Below are positions 23,929-28,242 of a stretch of DNA of 28,242 nt, in pieces. Source of the DNA: a virus; IMG/VR virus record IMGVR_UViG_3300025705_000017, positions 1-28,242 of that record. One strand, 5' to 3'. Below the pieces are notes generated by a model. It saw only the letters and a program-made list of their open reading frames with translations, made no database searches and had not been told where the DNA came from. How positions within the stretch are numbered: the stretch's first letter is position 1; each line of letters starts with the position of its first letter. Position numbers and translations under genes: made by a program.

Positions 23929-25209
23929 ATGGACAATCTAATAGATAGTGTCTCAAAAGACATTCGTTACGTAATAAAGAGAAGTGGGGATAAAGTAGTT
24001 TTTAAATCTGAAAAGATTGAAATGGCTATTTTAAATGCCATGAAAAGTATTGATAAAGTTGATGAGGATATGGCTGAAAAAATTGCTAGACTCACAACAA
24101 AAGGACTTTTCAGAGGTAATAAAGAAAGAATTCCTAACGTAGATGAAATTCATGATATGGTTGAAAATAAGTTAATGGATAACGGCTTAAATGACGTTGC
24201 CAAAGAATACATTATTTATCGTTCTAAGAACCAACCTAACATCTTTTCAAAAAGAATTAATCTTAAACCTTACGAATACCCTAATTTAAATGAGTATGTT
24301 GACGCAATTAGACATTCATACTGGGTACACACTGAATTTAATTATACGTCAGATATCCAAGATTACAAAGTACATTTAAACGAAAAAGAAAAATCGGCAG
24401 TTGAAAGAGCGATGTTAGCAATTTCACAAATTGAAGTCGCAGTTAAATCATTTTGGGGTGACATTTATAAGAGGATGCCAAAACCTGAAATTGGTAATGT
24501 CGGTGCAACATTTGCGGAATCGGAAGTAAGACACGCAGACGCATATTCACACTTAATACAACTATTAGGTCTTAATAATGAATTTGAAAATTTATTAGAA
24601 GTACCACAAGTGAGAAGGAGAATTAAATATTTAGAGAAAGCGATTTCAAATTCAAAATCAGTTGACGATAAAGAGTATTTTGAGTCTATAGTTTTATTCT
24701 CGATGTTTGTTGAAAACGTTTCGTTATTCTCACAATTTTTAGTTATTATGTCATTTAATAAACATAAAAACAAATTAAAGGGTATTAGTAACGCGGTTGA
24801 GGCGACATCTAAAGAAGAAAATATTCATGCTGAATTTGGGTTTGAGTTAGTTAATTTAATTAAAAAAGAAAACCCTGAATGGTGGACACCTCAGTTAGTT
24901 GAAGATTTAATTATTGCAACTAAAGAGGCTTACGAGGCTGAGACTGAAGTGGTTAATTGGATTTTTGAAAAAGGTGATTTAGATTTCTTAACTAAAAAAC
25001 AAACAATGGAGTTCATTAAATATAGATTTAATGTATCTTTGAATTCTATAGGTGTTGACAGTATATTCGAAACTAATGATACATTATTAGAAACTACAGA
25101 GTGGTTTGATGATGAGATTTTAACGACCAAACATACTGATTTTTTCAATAAAAGAAGTATTAACTATAGTAAGAAACAAAAATCAATAACGTCAAACGAC
25201 TTATTTTAA
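23929..25209 (+). CDS. nrdB: Ribonucleotide reductase small subunit NrdB with N-terminal ATP-cone
   Basis: 426 aa radical-generating subunit of class I RNR, which makes deoxynucleotides with NrdA. Residues about 12-105 are an ATP-cone (VIKRSGDKVVFKSEKIEMAI, ending near KEYIIYRSK), an allosteric nucleotide switch normally found on NrdA. The ferritin-like core has metal ligands E169, E199, H202, E262, E297 and H300; Y206 occupies the radical tyrosine position (ExxHxxxY spacing). The first ligand is Glu where E. coli has Asp. Family knowledge: ATP-cones on NrdB are known in Bacteroidota, where they control activity through the small subunit, and some such enzymes use a manganese cofactor with Tyr not oxidised. 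Whether this one does is inferred. nrdA follows after 30 bases. No Shine-Dalgarno sequence. Confidence 0.92.
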   Translation: MDNLIDSVSKDIRYVIKRSGDKVVFKSEKIEMAILNAMKSIDKVDEDMAEKIARLTTKGLFRGNKERIPNVDEIHDMVENKLMDNGLNDVAKEYIIYRSKNQPNIFSKRINLKPYEYPNLNEYVDAIRHSYWVHTEFNYTSDIQDYKVHLNEKEKSAVERAMLAISQIEVAVKSFWGDIYKRMPKPEIGNVGATFAESEVRHADAYSHLIQLLGLNNEFENLLEVPQVRRRIKYLEKAISNSKSVDDKEYFESIVLFSMFVENVSLFSQFLVIMSFNKHKNKLKGISNAVEATSKEENIHAEFGFELVNLIKKENPEWWTPQLVEDLIIATKEAYEAETEVVNWIFEKGDLDFLTKKQTMEFIKYRFNVSLNSIGVDSIFETNDTLLETTEWFDDEILTTKHTDFFNKRSINYSKKQKSITSNDLF

Positions 25210-25239
25210 AAAGAAACAAAACAATAATAAAACAATAAT

Positions 25240-26946
25240 ATGAAAAATAGAAAACCTTTTAATTGGATTAATGAAGAATCAATAACGTTTCTTCGTAGAG
25301 GTTATTTAAGTGAGGGTGAAGAACCTTTAGATAGAATAAAAACAATTGCACAACACGCAGAAAAACTTTTAGGTAAAGAAGGGTTTGCTGAAAAATTTTA
25401 CGACTATATGAGTAAAGGATGGTATTCGTTATCATCACCTGTATGGGCAAATTTTGGTAAAGTTAGAGGTTTACCGGTAAGTTGCTTCGGTTCTAATGTT
25501 AGTGATAATATAGAATCAATATTATTTACTCAAGCGGAAGTTGGAGAAATGAGTAAAATGGGTGGTGGTACCTCAGGGTATTTCGGTAACATTAGAGGTC
25601 GTGGAGCTAAGATAACTGACAATGGACATGCTCCTGGTGCGGTTCACTTCATGAATTTATTTCAGAGTGTTGTTGATAATATTTCACAAGGGGCGACAAG
25701 AAGAGGTCGTTTCTCACCTTACTTACCCGTTGAACATCCAGATATTATGGAGTTCTTAGAGATTGGTACCGAAGGGGCTCCAATCCAAGATTTAACACAC
25801 GCAGTTACAGTGACTGATAAATTTATGGAAGAAATGATTGCGGGTGACGATGAGAAAAGAAAAATATGGGCAAAAGTAATCCAAAGAAGAGGTGAAATTG
25901 GTTACCCATATATTATGTTTCATGACACGATGAATAATAATGCACCTAAAGTTTACCAAGATAAGGGGGCTAAAATTTATAACTCTAATCTTTGTTCTGA
26001 GATAGCTCTACATAACTCTGAAGATGAATCATTTGTTTGTGTATTATCTTCAATGAATGTGTTACACTATGACGAGTGGAAAGATACCGATGCTGTTGAA
26101 ACTATGGTTTATTTCTTAGATGCAGTAGTTACTGAATATTGTAATAAATTAGAGGAATTAAGAGACAATGGTACTAGAGAAGGTAAAATGGCGTTTCTTT
26201 ATATGGAAAAAGCTTATAACTTCGCTAAGAGACAAAGAGCGCTTGGTTTAGGTGTTTTAGGTTGGCACTCACTATTACAATCAAAAGGGTTAGCTTTTGA
26301 TACAAGAGAAACTGCTAAACTTAACGTTGAAGTATTTAAAACTATTAAAGATAAATCATATAAAGCGTCAGAGGAGTTAGCTGAAATATTTGGAGAACCT
26401 GAATATCTAAAAGGTTATGGTAGACGAAACGTAACTCTTAATGCGGTTGCTCCGACTACCTCATCAGCATTTATTCTTGGTCAGGTATCGCAATCTATTG
26501 AACCGATTTGGTCTAACTGTTATGTTAAGGATGTTGCTAAGATGAAGGTAACTATAAAAAATCCAGTGTTAAAAGAATTATTAGACTCTATGGGTCGAGA
26601 TAATAAAGAGACTTGGGATAGTATAAAAAAGGGTGATGGGTCAGTACAACACTTAGACTTTCTAAGTGATGAACAAAAAGATGTCTTTAGAACTTTTGCT
26701 GAGATTAACCAATCATCGATTATTAATCAGGCAGCAATTAGACAAGATTTTATTGACCAATCACAGTCTTTAAACTTAATGGTATCACCTGAGATGCCGA
26801 CTAAAGACGTTAATAAATTACTTATTGACTCATGGAAGTTGGGGGTTAAAACTTTATATTACCAACATTCTATGAATTCAGCACAGGCATTTGCAAGGAA
26901 AAAGTTAAATCTAAATGATTTACAATGTGTTGCATGTGAAGGTTAA
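25240..26946 (+). CDS. nrdA: Ribonucleotide reductase large subunit NrdA, lacking an ATP-cone
   Basis: 568 aa catalytic subunit that reduces ribonucleotides. Active site: N250, C252 and E254 in NSNLCSE (radical Cys and helpers); C82 in LPVSCFGS and C267 in FVCVLSS as the redox pair; Tyr pair Y540/Y541 in LYYQHSM for radical transfer from NrdB; C-terminal C563/C566 (CVACEG) for re-reduction by a thioredoxin-type partner. The protein starts directly with the catalytic part, so it lacks the roughly 90-residue ATP-cone of typical NrdA, which explains its short length; the cone is on NrdB instead. The pair is therefore complementary. The ATG at 25240 lies in an A-rich leader. It is the last gene before a strong terminator. 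Confidence 0.93.
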   Translation: MKNRKPFNWINEESITFLRRGYLSEGEEPLDRIKTIAQHAEKLLGKEGFAEKFYDYMSKGWYSLSSPVWANFGKVRGLPVSCFGSNVSDNIESILFTQAEVGEMSKMGGGTSGYFGNIRGRGAKITDNGHAPGAVHFMNLFQSVVDNISQGATRRGRFSPYLPVEHPDIMEFLEIGTEGAPIQDLTHAVTVTDKFMEEMIAGDDEKRKIWAKVIQRRGEIGYPYIMFHDTMNNNAPKVYQDKGAKIYNSNLCSEIALHNSEDESFVCVLSSMNVLHYDEWKDTDAVETMVYFLDAVVTEYCNKLEELRDNGTREGKMAFLYMEKAYNFAKRQRALGLGVLGWHSLLQSKGLAFDTRETAKLNVEVFKTIKDKSYKASEELAEIFGEPEYLKGYGRRNVTLNAVAPTTSSAFILGQVSQSIEPIWSNCYVKDVAKMKVTIKNPVLKELLDSMGRDNKETWDSIKKGDGSVQHLDFLSDEQKDVFRTFAEINQSSIINQAAIRQDFIDQSQSLNLMVSPEMPTKDVNKLLIDSWKLGVKTLYYQHSMNSAQAFARKKLNLNDLQCVACEG

Positions 26947-26972
26947 GGAATAAAATAATAGTATTTTATGTG

Positions 26973-27005
26973 AAAAGGTTGGATTCGTCTAACCTTTTTT
27001 CTTTT
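26973..27005 (+). terminator. Intrinsic terminator with a TTCG tetraloop after nrdA
   Basis: An 11-bp stem (26973-26983 with 26988-26998, one G-T pair) closes a TTCG tetraloop and is followed by T-rich sequence. It ends the replication cassette and insulates the wedge genes. Confidence 0.9.
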
Positions 27006-27032
27006 ATATTTAGATAAAATAATCTGTGTTTA

Positions 27033-27040
27033 TATTTATG
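27033..27040 (+). promoter_or_regulatory. TATTTATG and TATTTAGA boxes before the wedge genes
   Basis: Two near-copies of the box lie between the terminator and ATG 27045: TATTTAGA at 27007-27014 (30 bases from the ATG) and TATTTATG at 27033-27040 (4 bases from it). The first has a usable distance; the second is too close unless the mRNA is leaderless. As the wedge genes follow a terminator they need a promoter here, so the region is a good candidate even if the exact box is unclear. Confidence 0.35.
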
Positions 27041-27044
27041 GAAT

Positions 27045-27506
27045 ATGGCGAACGGTAAAACATACGGAGTATTCTTTCCATTCAGGGATAGTTTACAAGG
27101 GGACTACCTTAGATTGACTCAATCAACTGATGAGGAGATTAGGGCAGATTTACTACATTTAATATTAACTCGGAAAGGAAGTAGGTATTATTTACCTGAT
27201 TTTGGAACTCGTATTTATGAGTTTATTTTTGAACCAATGGACGGTCCAACATTCGATGCAATAAAGGCCGATGTCCGACAAGCCGTAGATAAGTACATAC
27301 CTAATTTACAAATAAATGATATTACAATAGAACCTTATGTAGAGGCGGAACCTTTACCTGGTGAAATAAACTATGATGAGTTAGGTGGTCAAATTTTTAG
27401 AGTGGCTAGTGATAGTGCGGTTGAGTACACTGCAAAGCTAAGAATTGACTATACAATTGTTAGTGGTACATTTTCATCAAAAGATTTCGTGATTATAAAT
27501 ATTTAA
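27045..27506 (+). CDS. 25: Baseplate wedge protein gp25-like
   Basis: 153 aa (T4 gp25: 132 aa), core wedge protein related to the TssE/gp25 family that contacts the sheath and gp6 at the baseplate centre. Pattern seen: EIRADLLHLILTRKGSRYYL, PDFGTRIYEFIFEPMDG and a DVRQAVDKYIPNLQINDITI segment, which is the classical LLxxxxGxRxxxPxFGxxLxxxxFEP order. There is a short Gly/Tyr/Phe-rich N-terminus (GKTYGVFFPFRD). The C-terminal strands (YTAKLRIDYTI) complete the fold. It is followed by gene 6 with a 6-base gap, the same order as in many contractile systems, which supports the assignment. Confidence 0.92.
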   Translation: MANGKTYGVFFPFRDSLQGDYLRLTQSTDEEIRADLLHLILTRKGSRYYLPDFGTRIYEFIFEPMDGPTFDAIKADVRQAVDKYIPNLQINDITIEPYVEAEPLPGEINYDELGGQIFRVASDSAVEYTAKLRIDYTIVSGTFSSKDFVIINI

Positions 27507-27512
27507 TAGTAT

Positions 27513-28242
27513 ATGGCTAACCGTAAAATTTCATACACAGATAGAGACTTTCAATCCTTAAGACAGGAATTGATAAATTACACACAACAATATTACCCTG
27601 ATTTAATAGGTAATTTCAATGACGCATCCATTTATTCGGTATTTATGGATTTAAATGCTGCGATTGGTGATAACTTACATTACCATATGGACCGTAGTAT
27701 ACAAGAGACGGTACTTCAATATGCACAACAGAAGTCATCAATATATAATATCGCAAGAACGTATGGGTTAAAAATACCCGGTAATAGACCGTCCATCGCT
27801 TTAGTTGATGTATCTATTACAGTACCAGCTTTAGGTGACCAAGAAGATGAGAGATATTTGGGTACTATGAGAGCGGGTTCTCAGTTTGTTGGTGGTGGTC
27901 AAGTATTTGAGAACCCTAATGACATTGAGTTTAGTTCACAATATAATAGTGAAGGTTACCCGAATCGTACTAAGACGCCAAATTTTGACGCGAATAATCG
28001 CTTAATAAATTATACTATGACCAAAAGAGAGGTCGTAGTTAATGGTTTAACTAAAACCTTTAAAAAGGTTATTAATAATAACGATGTTCGACCATTTTTT
28101 GAATTCTTTTTACCTGAAAAGAATGTTATTAGTATAACTTCTATAATACAAAAAGATGGTGTTAACTATCAGTCTCCACCCACATATGATGAATTTATAA
28201 GTTCAACTAATAAATGGTATGAAGTCGATGCGTTGGCTGAGT
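27513..28242 (+). CDS. 6: Baseplate wedge protein gp6-like, 3' end outside the window
   Basis: ATG 27513 opens a frame with no stop before the window end (243 codons). The product starts MANRKISYTDRDFQSLRQEL, then YYPDLIGNFNDASIYSVFMD and LNAAIGDNLHYHMDRSIQET, which is the N-terminal pattern of gp6/baseplate J-like wedge proteins (acidic D-F-N-D-A-S, then D-x-x-A-x-x-x-D segment with a helix of Tyr/His). gp6 forms the inner ring of the wedge and contacts gp25 and gp53, both encoded in this window. The A-rich leader lacks a Shine-Dalgarno sequence and partly overlaps the end of gp25. Length and C-terminus cannot be judged. Confidence 0.88.
   Translation, partial: MANRKISYTDRDFQSLRQELINYTQQYYPDLIGNFNDASIYSVFMDLNAAIGDNLHYHMDRSIQETVLQYAQQKSSIYNIARTYGLKIPGNRPSIALVDVSITVPALGDQEDERYLGTMRAGSQFVGGGQVFENPNDIEFSSQYNSEGYPNRTKTPNFDANNRLINYTMTKREVVVNGLTKTFKKVINNNDVRPFFEFFLPEKNVISITSIIQKDGVNYQSPPTYDEFISSTNKWYEVDALAE

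Noticed and set aside
1-28242. CRISPR arrays, tRNA genes, insertion sequences or homing endonucleases
   Set aside because: No direct-repeat array, cloverleaf with anticodon stem, inverted-repeat element or endonuclease motif was seen by eye in either strand; a scan with dedicated tools could still find a weak one.

Overview
The window is a stretch of a T4-related (contractile-tail) bacteriophage genome. All supported genes lie on the + strand, the DNA is AT-rich and packing is tight. The assignment rests on a recognisable T4 core set: tail sheath (gp18), tail tube (gp19), a gp26/gp51-type hub protein, gp53, gp25 and the start of gp6 for the tail and baseplate, plus gp32, UvsX, RNase H, the gp41 helicase and both class I ribonucleotide reductase subunits. 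Gene starts almost never have a Shine-Dalgarno sequence. They follow A/T-rich leaders instead, which is typical of Bacteroidota. Together with an ATP-cone placed on NrdB rather than NrdA, this makes a Bacteroidota (possibly flavobacterial) host the best inference; it is not proven.

Layout. (1) 1-4259: the tail shaft region. The sheath gene is cut by the left edge, followed by a 47-residue ORF, a HAD-type phosphatase, the tail tube, a strong terminator, then a gp26/gp51-like hub protein with a short overlapping ORF in the +1 frame. (2) 4288-18024: the probable tape measure protein, then three adjoining hub/baseplate genes of 1591, 105 and 2203 aa. The 1591-aa protein carries an OmpA-like peptidoglycan-binding domain. 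The 2203-aa protein has a hub-like fold signature and a possible C-terminal muralytic domain. (3) 18069-18924: two small conserved-looking genes of unknown function. (4) 18964-27005: a replication and nucleotide cassette bracketed by terminators: gp32, uvsX, rnh, an unknown 154-aa gene, gene 41, nrdB and nrdA. gp32 has its own promoter candidate and its own terminator. (5) 27045-28242: baseplate wedge genes 25 and 6, with gene 6 running off the right edge.

How the parts work together: regions 1, 2 and 5 build a contractile tail and baseplate. Region 4 supplies deoxynucleotides (NrdA/NrdB), protects ssDNA (gp32), drives recombination (UvsX), removes primers (RNase H) and unwinds DNA (gp41). 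No polymerase, primase, clamp or head genes are in view. The most notable points are the giant fused hub proteins with two separate cell-wall-directed modules, the HAD enzyme inside the tail shaft genes, the ATP-cone NrdB, the bacterial-SSB-like tail tip on gp32, and a recurring TATTTATA box before structural genes that may be the phage late promoter.
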